Assembly (NCBI GenBank): GCA_002449915.1
Contig: DJXY01000151.1
Location: 1 to 13,846, forward strand
Reading direction: 5' to 3'
Source of the DNA: Oribacterium sp. UBA6992
GTDB lineage: Bacteria > Bacillota > Clostridia > Lachnospirales > Lachnospiraceae
DNA: 13,846 nucleotides
Part shown: piece after piece, positions 7,313 to 13,846 of the stretch
Layout: the number at the start of each line of letters is the position of its first letter
Numbering within the stretch: the stretch's first letter is position 1
Translations under genes and position numbers: made by a program
Notes under the pieces: generated by a model
Databases searched by the model: none
What the model saw: only the letters and a program-made list of their open reading frames with translations
Told to the model about the DNA's origin: nothing

Positions 7313-8841
7313 ACGATGGTATAAAGATTAAGTAAAATATAACCATTCATAAGGAGCTCAAGGCTCAGGACGAGACGGCTCAGACTCTTGCTGCCGGACG
7401 CGCTCATCCATCTTCCGTGTAAGGTAATAAGCAGCATGGGAAGCGCCGGCAGGAAATACCGTCCCTGTACCCCCAGTGCATAGTCCGTGCCCTTAGGTGT
7501 ATATGCAACGAGCATACTGGTCAAAAGCAGTACGATAAGCAGAAGCACCGTCACAAACAGCCAGAGCCTCTTACCGGCTCCCAGCTTCGGCTCATCACGG
7601 GTTCCCGATACCGAAAGTAATAAAACTGCCGCAATAAAGAAAATCACAATCGGAACAGACACCGTAAGCCCGGGATCATATCCGCCCATCCAGTGACCTA
7701 CCATCGTAAGGAGATATTCGACGCCCTTGATCTGGAAGGTATTTCTCAGTATTTTAAGAAAAATCACAGGCGTCTTCAGCGTTCCCATTAGAGAATAGGT
7801 TTCCGCGGCAGCACCTTCTCCTGCCCACTCTGCTTCCGTTGCCGTAGTACCGCTCAAGTCCACATAGCGGAAGAACTGACTGAAATTGACAAGAACGATC
7901 GACAGGACGATCAGCCCCCCGATCAATGCGATTGTTGCAAGATAATATCCCGGATTTTTCCATTTCCGGGCCGGAATGATCAGGCATGCGGCAAAAAGAA
8001 CACAATAGACCATCTTGCACGGAGACAGCAGCACCGCAAGTATACCGATCTCCGCAGCATCCTGCCAGCGGATCTGCCGGTCTGACAGAGCAAGCTCCAG
8101 GATCGTCGCGGTAAGATAAAAGCCAAGTGCCAGGATATAGGTATCATAGGACAGGGAGCTTACCAGCTCCAGTACCATGGGAAACAGGGAAACTCCAAAG
8201 ATAAGCTCCTTACCTATGGGCGTTTTCCTGACTGCCAGCATTCCCATCAGTGTAAAAAGCAAAAGATTCATAAATCTGCCGAGGTACAGCATGCCGAAGC
8301 CTCCGAGCTTAAGGAGTCTTGCAATGGTAAATCCGATGGCAGGAAACAGATATGCGCACGGTATGGTGACCACCGGCTGCTGCAGGGTGTGGGTATAGCC
8401 GCTTTCCCCGGTAGATAGCAGTCCCCTCTTGTGAAGCTCCTCATAGGTTGATTTCTCCAGATGCATGCCCACCACGGTCGCATTGTCCGGATCTCCATCA
8501 TCCGGGAGATCGTCGATAAAGACATCCTCTCTGCGGATCATAAGCTGGTTTTTTTCGTCCCGCAGTGGATGCGGGTGTCCCATGATTTGGCTTGAGAGCT
8601 GATAGGCTCCAACATAATGCAGTACCTCATCCGGTGCCGACAGAGGTGGCAGCACAAAGGAAAAGATCACGCCCATCCCGAAAACGGTAATAAAAAAGAT
8701 CTGATGGATCCGCAGCTTCCCCCGCAGAAGTAAATATATACCCGATCCGATAACAATGATAAGGGCGATCCCCAGAAAAACTGCCCAGGTAATAAGAAAG
8801 GCATCCTCTGTACCCGAGAAGCTGCGCAGCATACCGATCAT
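7297..8841 (-). CDS. DUF2142 family multi-pass membrane protein
   Basis: This polytopic membrane protein has 514 residues and at least ten hydrophobic helices. After the second helix comes PPLSAPDEVLHYVGAYQL (PDE at 70-72), the hallmark acidic motif of DUF2142, whose architecture resembles GT-C glycosyltransferases with an acidic motif in the first outside loop. Helix-rich segments include MVYCVLFAACLIIPARKW and YFLPALPMLLITLHG near the C terminus. The family is frequent in surface-polysaccharide clusters, where glycosyl transfer at the outer membrane face or polymerase-like roles are suspected but, to my knowledge, not settled. Its ATG overlaps the DUF2304 stop by 4 bases (ATGA), indicating translational coupling. 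No recognisable Wzy polymerase exists in the window, so this protein is a candidate for that role (inference). Confidence 0.85.
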   Translation of the reverse strand: MIGMLRSFSGTEDAFLITWAVFLGIALIIVIGSGIYLLLRGKLRIHQIFFITVFGMGVIFSFVLPPLSAPDEVLHYVGAYQLSSQIMGHPHPLRDEKNQLMIRREDVFIDDLPDDGDPDNATVVGMHLEKSTYEELHKRGLLSTGESGYTHTLQQPVVTIPCAYLFPAIGFTIARLLKLGGFGMLYLGRFMNLLLFTLMGMLAVRKTPIGKELIFGVSLFPMVLELVSSLSYDTYILALGFYLTATILELALSDRQIRWQDAAEIGILAVLLSPCKMVYCVLFAACLIIPARKWKNPGYYLATIALIGGLIVLSIVLVNFSQFFRYVDLSGTTATEAEWAGEGAAAETYSLMGTLKTPVIFLKILRNTFQIKGVEYLLTMVGHWMGGYDPGLTVSVPIVIFFIAAVLLLSVSGTRDEPKLGAGKRLWLFVTVLLLIVLLLTSMLVAYTPKGTDYALGVQGRYFLPALPMLLITLHGRWMSASGSKSLSRLVLSLELLMNGYILLNLYTIVCQRV

Positions 8842-9218
8842 GTCCGCTCCTCTTTCTGCGTTTCTGACGCAAACTCCTGATCTCTCTCCGCCTTATCTCT
8901 AAGGGCAAGCTCCTGCACCAGGGATTTTATTTTCTCCTCCAGGATGCCGATCTGCATGCTCATACCAAACATCTTGATGAGCAGGATAAAAATGATAAAC
9001 AGGAACAAAAAATTGGCTGTGGAATATATGCCAAGCAGTGCCGCAAGTGTATCCGGAACCACCGGAAACAATGCAAAAATTACAAACATGAGCGAAAGCA
9101 GGATCCAGAAAACCGCTTCCTCTATGCTCACTTTGGATTTCCGTATTTTACTGATGAGAACCGCAAAGGTCCCGACACAGACGATGACGAGAACAATGCG
9201 GAACAATGGAGTCATCAT
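8838..9218 (-). CDS. DUF2304 family small membrane protein
   Basis: This small membrane protein of 126 residues matches the DUF2304 pattern. It has helices at about 5-22 (IVLVIVCVGTFAVLISKI), 34-53 (VFWILLSLMFVIFALFPVV) and 65-85 (TANFLFLFIIFILLIKMFG), then a charged, probably coiled-coil tail (EEKIKSLVQELALRDKAERD). Family members are usually next to family 2 glycosyltransferases in polysaccharide clusters and are thought to help anchor or regulate them. Here the upstream neighbour is a rhamnosyltransferase-like enzyme and the downstream one is DUF2142, joined by an ATGA overlap. A strong AGGAGG lies 8 bases before the first of two ATGs (9218; the second is at 9215). The function is not established. 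Confidence 0.85.
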   Translation of the reverse strand: MMTPLFRIVLVIVCVGTFAVLISKIRKSKVSIEEAVFWILLSLMFVIFALFPVVPDTLAALLGIYSTANFLFLFIIFILLIKMFGMSMQIGILEEKIKSLVQELALRDKAERDQEFASETQKEERT

Positions 9219-9226
9219 AATGCATT

Positions 9227-9232
9227 CCTCCT
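9227..9232 (-). promoter_or_regulatory. Strong Shine-Dalgarno site of the DUF2304 gene
   Basis: A perfect AGGAGG on the minus strand, 8 bases before the ATG at 9218, in the 41-base gap after the glycosyltransferase gene. Confidence 0.7.
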
Positions 9233-9259
9233 GAAATTATGCTCTGTCCTCCGGCAGCT

Positions 9260-10177
9260 TCAAGCGTTCTGCCAGTAATTCACATTCATGCTGAGCTTCC
9301 GTACAAGCGGACGCGGCAGACTGCGATAATGCTTTCCAAGCTGATATCCGATAAATTTACAGCCGGATCTCCATACAAGAGAAGGCAGCAGCCAGATCTT
9401 TCCGGACCAGAAAAGCCAAACGGCATTGCCCTTCACAAGCCGGATACCCTCTCCCTCAGAGGCTAGGCCCTTAAAAACCTCCGGATGATCCGCCTGGGAA
9501 ACCCCCAGATCAAAGTTCCGGTGCAGCTGCTGGATCCCGCTGTAGTGATGTGCATGGATTACCTGCGCCTCCGCACAGTACATAACCTTGTAGCCTGCAC
9601 GCATCGCCCCGGCGCAGTAAATCATATCCTCATTAAATATCGTATGCCGGATAAATCCGCCCAACTCCCGGAACACAGCTCTCCGATACATGCAGCACAC
9701 ATCTGACATAAAGTAGGTCTTGATCCCAAGCTCCGGCAGATCCTCAAGTGACTTTACACGCGACTTCGCCGGATAATTAAAGCGCCGGGCATACTGCTCA
9801 TCAAAGGAGCTCTCCCGGGAGGCAAGCTGTCTGGCATAGACTGCCGCAATCCCCGCATCCGTTTCCAGTGCCTTAAGCATCCGCTCGATAAGGTGCATAT
9901 CCGCCGGTATCGCATCATCCGTCATCATCAGGAAATACTCTGCATCGGATAGCGACACTCCCAGATTCCGGGTGGCGCCATGATCAAACTCCGCACGGGA
10001 AATATGGCGGACCGTAACATTCGCGGCACCCTCCAGGAGAGCTGCGTCAAAACCAGCTTCCTCGGTATTAATGATGATGAGCCTATGGTACGGGACGGTC
10101 TGCCTGCCAAGCCTCCTGACAAGCTCGCGGAATTTGTTTCCCGGATGGTAGGTTGGGATGATCACATCAACGCTCAT
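9260..10177 (-). CDS. Family 2 glycosyltransferase, rhamnosyltransferase-like
   Basis: This cytoplasmic GT-A glycosyltransferase of 305 residues adds a sugar to a lipid-linked glycan. The nucleotide-binding start is DVIIPTYHPG (4-13). FDHGATRNLG (64-73) is the segment typical of dTDP-rhamnosyltransferases of the RfbF/WbbL-like group. The metal-binding motif is TDDA at 86-89, and NEDMIYCAGAMRAGY near 185 supplies the acidic base region. A C-terminal stretch with two hydrophobic patches (AVWLFWSGKIWLLPSLVW) may touch the membrane. Rhamnose as donor is inferred from the DHG motif; no rmlABCD genes are in the window. The ATG at 10177 overlaps the flippase stop by 4 bases. Confidence 0.88.
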   Translation of the reverse strand: MSVDVIIPTYHPGNKFRELVRRLGRQTVPYHRLIIINTEEAGFDAALLEGAANVTVRHISRAEFDHGATRNLGVSLSDAEYFLMMTDDAIPADMHLIERMLKALETDAGIAAVYARQLASRESSFDEQYARRFNYPAKSRVKSLEDLPELGIKTYFMSDVCCMYRRAVFRELGGFIRHTIFNEDMIYCAGAMRAGYKVMYCAEAQVIHAHHYSGIQQLHRNFDLGVSQADHPEVFKGLASEGEGIRLVKGNAVWLFWSGKIWLLPSLVWRSGCKFIGYQLGKHYRSLPRPLVRKLSMNVNYWQNA

Positions 10178-11439
10178 CTTTTTTTTGCCTTTCCCGACGC
10201 ATAGAGTGCGGCGAATGTAAACAGCAGAAACAGCAGCAGCATGAGCAGAAGATAGGACACCGCCGCTCCAAAAAGTCCATACTCCCGGACGATACCGCCT
10301 GTCGTGAGAAATGCCACAACAGCCGCTGCAAGATACCCAAGGAAAATCAGTTTCTGCTTCCGCATCGTTACAAGAATATAATACTGCACATTGGCAAGTG
10401 CATAAAAGCCTCCGCCGAGAATCAGTAAAAGGAATGGTACATACTGAAAAATCAGTCTGCCCCGGTATCTGGGACCGAGCAGCAGTTCAAAAATCATCAG
10501 TCCGAACCTTCCAAACAGCGCCGCAAGAAGTGAGATCCCTGCGCCCAGTCCCAGCACCGAGAGCAGCATGCTCCGGCAGGTTTTATGAAAGTCGTCAGGA
10601 TCCGGCTTTTGATACTCCAACGCGAGTCGTGTAAGGAGCGGACGGATCAGGAAGTTGGCAATCAGATAGATAAAGGAGGTCGGCATAAAGAGGATATTAA
10701 AAAATCCGGAAAATTCCGAGCCCAGTTTCCCATCGACGGCATATTTGGATGCTGAAAAAACATAAAAATCCAGAAATACCGATAAAAACAAAAGACTGGT
10801 ATTTTGGATCAGCCTCTGCCAGGCTCCCGGGTGCACCGTGTAGTCTGCATCGGTTTTTTTAAGGATCCGGACCGCAAAAAGCCAGGTACCTAAAAGCTGC
10901 ATGCCATCGGTCACCAGCACTGCCGTAAGCAGGTTATGTGTAAGCGCCAGTGTGATCAGCAGCGCAGCTACAGATGCAGTTGTCCGGAACGCAAGTGACT
11001 GACCGGTACGGTAAAGAAGGTCCTGCCGCTGCAGCTCTGATTCATAGACATCCGCATATCCGTCGATGATTTTATACACACATAAAAGAAACAGTACCCA
11101 TGCCTTGTCGTTCTCATACTGTCCAAGCTGATGCATGATAAGGACAAAGCAAAGGGAAGCCGCGGCTGCCAGCAGCGATGTGCATCTCCGTGCCAGGAGA
11201 TAATCTCCAAAGCTGTATTCTTTTTTCATATCGGTGATATGGAACGGCCGTATGCCAAAGTAGGCAATGATAAACATCTGCTGCCCCAGCGTGGAAAATC
11301 CAAATCCAAAGATTCCTCCATCCCGAGGACCTGCAAGCCGGATCACAGAAAATGCCAGCACCATGGACGCCAGCGCGTAAATCAGGCTTCCGGCTGCATT
11401 CCAGATCACATCCTGTCTGATATGGTTTTGTTTATTCAT
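10174..11439 (-). CDS. Wzx-type polysaccharide flippase (MOP superfamily)
   Basis: This is a polytopic membrane transporter of 421 residues with about twelve to fourteen helices, of the oligosaccharidyl-lipid flippase type. The N terminus (QDVIWNAAGSLIYALASMVL) is the characteristic amphipathic start followed by helix 1. Central helices include FNILFMPTSFIYLIANFLIR, and the C-terminal half ends in a Leu/Phe-rich helix and a basic tail (ASGKAKKR). It would flip an undecaprenyl-linked repeat unit outward. I start it at the ATG at 11439, which overlaps the previous glycosyltransferase stop by 8 bases (ATGAATAA); a longer reading frame back to 11472 would add 11 residues unlike the family start. 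Having both this flippase and an ABC-type exporter in one neighbourhood is notable. Confidence 0.88.
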   Translation of the reverse strand: MNKQNHIRQDVIWNAAGSLIYALASMVLAFSVIRLAGPRDGGIFGFGFSTLGQQMFIIAYFGIRPFHITDMKKEYSFGDYLLARRCTSLLAAAASLCFVLIMHQLGQYENDKAWVLFLLCVYKIIDGYADVYESELQRQDLLYRTGQSLAFRTTASVAALLITLALTHNLLTAVLVTDGMQLLGTWLFAVRILKKTDADYTVHPGAWQRLIQNTSLLFLSVFLDFYVFSASKYAVDGKLGSEFSGFFNILFMPTSFIYLIANFLIRPLLTRLALEYQKPDPDDFHKTCRSMLLSVLGLGAGISLLAALFGRFGLMIFELLLGPRYRGRLIFQYVPFLLLILGGGFYALANVQYYILVTMRKQKLIFLGYLAAAVVAFLTTGGIVREYGLFGAAVSYLLLMLLLFLLFTFAALYASGKAKKR

Positions 11440-12157
11440 GTCTGAAATTTTGTATAAACAGTATAGATACAAGCATCCGCAGCATATAGCGGATTGCGTT
11501 CATGGGGCGGAGATAGGATTCGCCTGCCTGCCTCTCATGGATGCTTACCGGTGCCTCGGCAATATGCGCACCATTTTTAATAAGGTAGGAAATGGTATCC
11601 GGCTCCGGTCCGTAATTGAGACGGTATGCAAAGCTTGCGATGACACGCCGATTATAAATTCTGAGACCGCAGGTAGGATCCGTCACTTTTTTACCGGTTG
11701 TCAGCCGGATCGCGGCAGAAATCATCCTGGATCCGATTTCCCGCATGGAACCGCCCTTTTTCTGTCTTAGGAACCGGGAGCCCAGTACGATGTCATAATT
11801 TCCTTCATCCATCCTGGCACGGAGGGTTGCTACATCCTCTGCGCGATGCTGACCATCTCCATCAAACTGTACCGCATAGGTATAGCCTGCACGATAGGCA
11901 TACTTCATCCCGGCCTGGAAGCATCCGGCAAGTCCGAGATTGATGGGAAGTGCAATATAGTTATACTGCTGTTTCCGGCAGAGCTCCAGTGTACCGTCCG
12001 TAGAACCATCCGAGACGATCACATAGTCCATCTCCTGCTTCTGAGACAGGATATCCTCCACAACTCCGGGCAGGTTCTCCGCTTCATTATATGCCGGGAT
12101 AATCAGCAGCACTTTATTTTTATTTTGTTGACATTGCTCTGCATTTACATTCTGCAT
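11432..12157 (-). CDS. Family 2 glycosyltransferase, DPM/DPG-synthase-like
   Basis: This GT-A glycosyltransferase of 241 residues resembles the dolichyl-phosphate mannose/glucose synthase branch that loads a sugar on a polyprenyl phosphate or starts a glycan. Motifs are LLIIPAYNEAENL (17-29), VSDGSTDGT (48-56), QFDGDGQH with the metal-binding DGD at 99-101, and LGSRF (125-129), followed by TDPTCGLRIYN and the YGPEPDTISYLIKNGA region. It lacks the C-terminal membrane helices of some relatives; only a short hydrophobic segment (MLRMLVSILFIQ) is near the end. It starts inside the last codons of the ATP-grasp gene (13-base overlap, different frame) and its stop overlaps the flippase start, so translation is coupled on both sides. 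Confidence 0.88.
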   Translation of the reverse strand: MQNVNAEQCQQNKNKVLLIIPAYNEAENLPGVVEDILSQKQEMDYVIVSDGSTDGTLELCRKQQYNYIALPINLGLAGCFQAGMKYAYRAGYTYAVQFDGDGQHRAEDVATLRARMDEGNYDIVLGSRFLRQKKGGSMREIGSRMISAAIRLTTGKKVTDPTCGLRIYNRRVIASFAYRLNYGPEPDTISYLIKNGAHIAEAPVSIHERQAGESYLRPMNAIRYMLRMLVSILFIQNFRHE

Positions 12158-13143
12158 TCAAGATATTTCCTCGTCATGAAGCCGGACTCCGGTTTCACAC
12201 TGTCATCTATGATTTCTCCGTCAAACACTGCCATATGATCCGAAATCACCGGCACACCCGCAAGCTCGGTAAATGCAACACCTCCGCTGAAACGGGGATT
12301 GCACTCTATAAAATAGTATACGCCGGATCCCTCTCCATGGATAAACTCAAAATTAACCGATCCGAGTACTCCCAGCGCATCCGCAATCCGGCAGACAACC
12401 TTTTGAAAGCCAGGATCCTCAAAAACCCTCACAGATAAGCCCGCGCCATTGGAAGTACGCAGAAGCTCCTCTCTCGGAATCGCAAGGCAATGTCCCTCAT
12501 GGTCTCTGACAATATCCACGGTGATGACATTCCCCTGCAGCATAGGCTGCATGATATAATTGCCAAGATCCTCGATCTCCGTGAGTGCGCCGCGAAGCTC
12601 TATCTGCTTCCGGATCCGGTACAGTCCCTGGCTGGACCGCCCCCGAACCGGCTTCAGGATCAGCGGTAGCGTAACTCTCTCAAAATCCACTTCCTCTGCA
12701 GGGGTACTGGGGATCGTCCGGACCAGACTTTTAAGCTCCGGATCCTCCAGCCCATTCACAATGCCCTGTACCTTTAACCCAAGCTCCAGTTTATTACGGA
12801 GCAGCTCAATGGTATCCACATCCGACATGCAGATCCTGGTTTCTCCGGTCTCGATTTCATCCCGATCCCGGTTCATAAGATCCACTTCCACATCAATCAG
12901 TGGAACAATCCGGCTGATCTGCTCCTTCTGAATCAGATTTTTAAGGAACGTAAGATATGCTTCCTCATCGCTGACATAGGGTGCCTGATAAAACGCATCC
13001 ACATCCCGCGACTGCGCCACCCACTCTGCCGGATAGATATCACATCCGATGACTCTGTTTCCCGCCTTTTTAAGCTCCCGGATCACGGCATCCGCGGAAA
13101 AAGAGCCGATGGCTGTAACAAGTACATTTCTCTGATGATTCAT
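12145..13143 (-). CDS. ATP-grasp ligase (CarB/PylC-like)
   Basis: This is a cytoplasmic ATP-grasp enzyme of 332 residues that would activate a carboxylate as acyl phosphate and join it to an amine or other nucleophile. A Rossmann-like pre-domain opens with VLVTAIGSFSADAVIREL (7-24). The ATP-binding lysine is probably Lys164 in LILKPVRGRSSQGLYR, with a flexible loop after it. Metal ligands are visible in NFEF (266 region) and IECNPRFSGG (Glu280, Asn282). The end matches CarB-like proteins found in surface-polysaccharide clusters. Substrates are unknown; beside a sugar aminotransferase, linking an amino acid to an amino sugar is a reasonable guess. AAGGA lies about 7 bases before the ATG. A 52-base AT-rich gap separates it from the aminotransferase stop; I saw no convincing promoter there. 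Confidence 0.85.
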   Translation of the reverse strand: MNHQRNVLVTAIGSFSADAVIRELKKAGNRVIGCDIYPAEWVAQSRDVDAFYQAPYVSDEEAYLTFLKNLIQKEQISRIVPLIDVEVDLMNRDRDEIETGETRICMSDVDTIELLRNKLELGLKVQGIVNGLEDPELKSLVRTIPSTPAEEVDFERVTLPLILKPVRGRSSQGLYRIRKQIELRGALTEIEDLGNYIMQPMLQGNVITVDIVRDHEGHCLAIPREELLRTSNGAGLSVRVFEDPGFQKVVCRIADALGVLGSVNFEFIHGEGSGVYYFIECNPRFSGGVAFTELAGVPVISDHMAVFDGEIIDDSVKPESGFMTRKYLECRM

Positions 13144-13195
13144 CGCTTTTCCTTATTTAAATATACTGATTTTACTGCTCATAGGTTTTTATCTG

Positions 13196-13795
13196 CTATA
13201 CCCGGTCAGGCTTTCCATTGAGGATAATCTGACAGATCCGGTCCACATCCGTAAGCTCCAGATCCGGATAAATCGGCAGCGTCAAAATCTCCTCTGAAAC
13301 CAGCTTAGCCACCGGAGTATCCTCAGGATGATACGCTCCCTGGTAGCATGCATAGGCATTGATGCATGGATAGAAATACTTCCGGGCATGAATGCCGTAT
13401 TTCTCAAGATTCCGGTAAATCTGATCTCTGCTGAATCCAAACTGATGGAATCTGACCGGCATATAGGCATAGTTAAACTTGACATTATGATTACGAAGCG
13501 GCAGCAGAATCCCCGGAATATTGCCGAGCACTTCCATATACCGCTCAAAAATCGCCTTGCGCTTCTGAATCCATGCATCCACATGCCGGAGATTGCAAAG
13601 TCCCATCGCAGCGCAAAATTCATTCATTTTACCATTGGCACCGACAGAAGCAACCTCCTCCTGACCCAGGATACCGAAATTTTTAAGCTCATACAGCTTT
13701 TCCATAAGTTCCTGATTCGGCTTTCCCGTCGTAACGGCTCCACCCTCTATGGTATTAAACACCTTGGTTGCATGGAAACTTCGGAGATGCTTCAA
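13196..13795 (-). CDS. DegT/DnrJ/EryC1 PLP-dependent sugar aminotransferase (5'-truncated)
   Basis: This is the C-terminal part (about 195 residues) of a nucleotide-sugar aminotransferase, which transfers an amino group, usually from glutamate, to a keto-sugar using PLP. The PLP lysine is in SFHATKVFNTIEGGA, followed by NFGILGQEE, GKMNEFCAAMGLCNL, KFNYAYMPVRF, GIHARKYFYPCIN and LTLPIYPDL, all typical of the family. Full-length members have about 370 residues, so roughly 170-180 N-terminal residues are missing. Homology begins only at the Ser codon at 13780; the preceding five codons, with a TTG that could be read as a start at 13795, belong to a fold-back sequence, and an in-frame TGA follows at 13799-13801. 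The missing part should begin FGDASMF, as the inverted copy shows. The gene is probably intact in the organism and cut by a chimeric joint. Confidence 0.85.
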   Translation of the reverse strand: MKHLRSFHATKVFNTIEGGAVTTGKPNQELMEKLYELKNFGILGQEEVASVGANGKMNEFCAAMGLCNLRHVDAWIQKRKAIFERYMEVLGNIPGILLPLRNHNVKFNYAYMPVRFHQFGFSRDQIYRNLEKYGIHARKYFYPCINAYACYQGAYHPEDTPVAKLVSEEILTLPIYPDLELTDVDRICQIILNGKPDRV

Positions 13796-13846
13796 TGTTC
13801 AGTTTCCATGCAACCAAGGTGTTTAATACTATTGAGGGCGGAGCAA
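13735..13846. repeat. Fold-back inverted repeat at the window edge
   Basis: Arms 13735-13780 and 13801-13846 are reverse complements at 41 of 46 positions, around a 20-base loop (13781-13800). The inner 29 pairs are perfect. The outer part differs at four third-codon positions that keep the amino acid, plus one base at the very end. Both arms encode the PLP-lysine segment of a DegT-type aminotransferase on opposite strands. Confidence 0.95.
13774..13846 (+). CDS. Fragment of a second DegT-type aminotransferase copy, opposite strand
   Basis: In the plus frame the loop and right arm read GNFGDASMF followed by SFHATKVFNTIEGGA, which is the uninterrupted conserved DegT sequence on both sides of the PLP lysine. 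Bases left of about 13774 no longer fit this gene, and the right side leaves the window. Compared with the minus-strand copy it differs only at synonymous third positions, so it comes from a real homologous gene (another strain or paralogue), not from sequencing error. It is probably part of a chimeric joint and should not be taken as a separate gene of this locus. Confidence 0.6.

Noticed and set aside
9236..9263. Possible promoter before DUF2304 (TTGAAG and CATAAT, 16 bases apart)
   Set aside because: The -35 matches only 4 of 6, the spacing is short and the gap is within a compact gene series; similar matches are expected by chance.
13793..13795. TTG as the true start of the aminotransferase
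   Set aside because: It lies in the fold-back loop, the codons after it do not match the family, and about 170 N-terminal residues would be missing.

Overview
The window reads as a piece of a chromosome from a Gram-positive anaerobe of the Clostridia, most likely Lachnospiraceae-like. This is an inference from the fused chorismate mutase/prephenate dehydratase, the VanR/VanS-type two-component pair, the teichoic-acid-type export permease and the moderate GC content; no rRNA or other marker gene is present. All complete genes lie on the minus strand, are tightly packed (4-nt and 8-nt overlaps, gaps of at most about 60 bases) and are read from high to low coordinates. No stretch over 300 bases lacks a gene. 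I found no tRNA, rRNA, CRISPR array, transposase or convincing terminator.

In transcription order the right-hand part (about 13.8 to 7.3 kb) is a surface-polysaccharide cluster: the C-terminal half of a DegT/DnrJ/EryC1 sugar aminotransferase, an ATP-grasp ligase, a DPM-like family 2 glycosyltransferase, a Wzx-type flippase, a rhamnosyltransferase-like family 2 glycosyltransferase, a small DUF2304 membrane protein and a DUF2142 multi-pass membrane protein. A candidate sigma-A promoter at the end of the DUF2142 gene then precedes a second block: a Wzm/TagG-type ABC-2 export permease without an adjacent ATPase, a PlsC-like acyltransferase, PheA, an OmpR-family response regulator, its histidine kinase, and a large exported membrane protein. 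That last protein starts by a GTGA overlap with the kinase gene and runs off the left edge of the window after 863 open codons, where it carries a 12-residue acidic tandem repeat.

The cluster plausibly makes an amino-sugar-containing envelope glycan: DegT makes an amino sugar, the ATP-grasp enzyme may acylate or otherwise ligate it, glycosyltransferases build the repeat unit, and the flippase and/or ABC permease export it. The two-component pair with its translationally coupled exported protein looks like an envelope-sensing module, and is the most plausible place for an undescribed system here.

The right edge is anomalous. The last 112 bases form a near-perfect fold-back: the aminotransferase gene breaks off and an inverted, synonymously diverged copy of the same conserved segment follows after a 20-base loop. 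This is probably a chimeric read or assembly joint rather than biology, so the 5' end of that gene should not be trusted.
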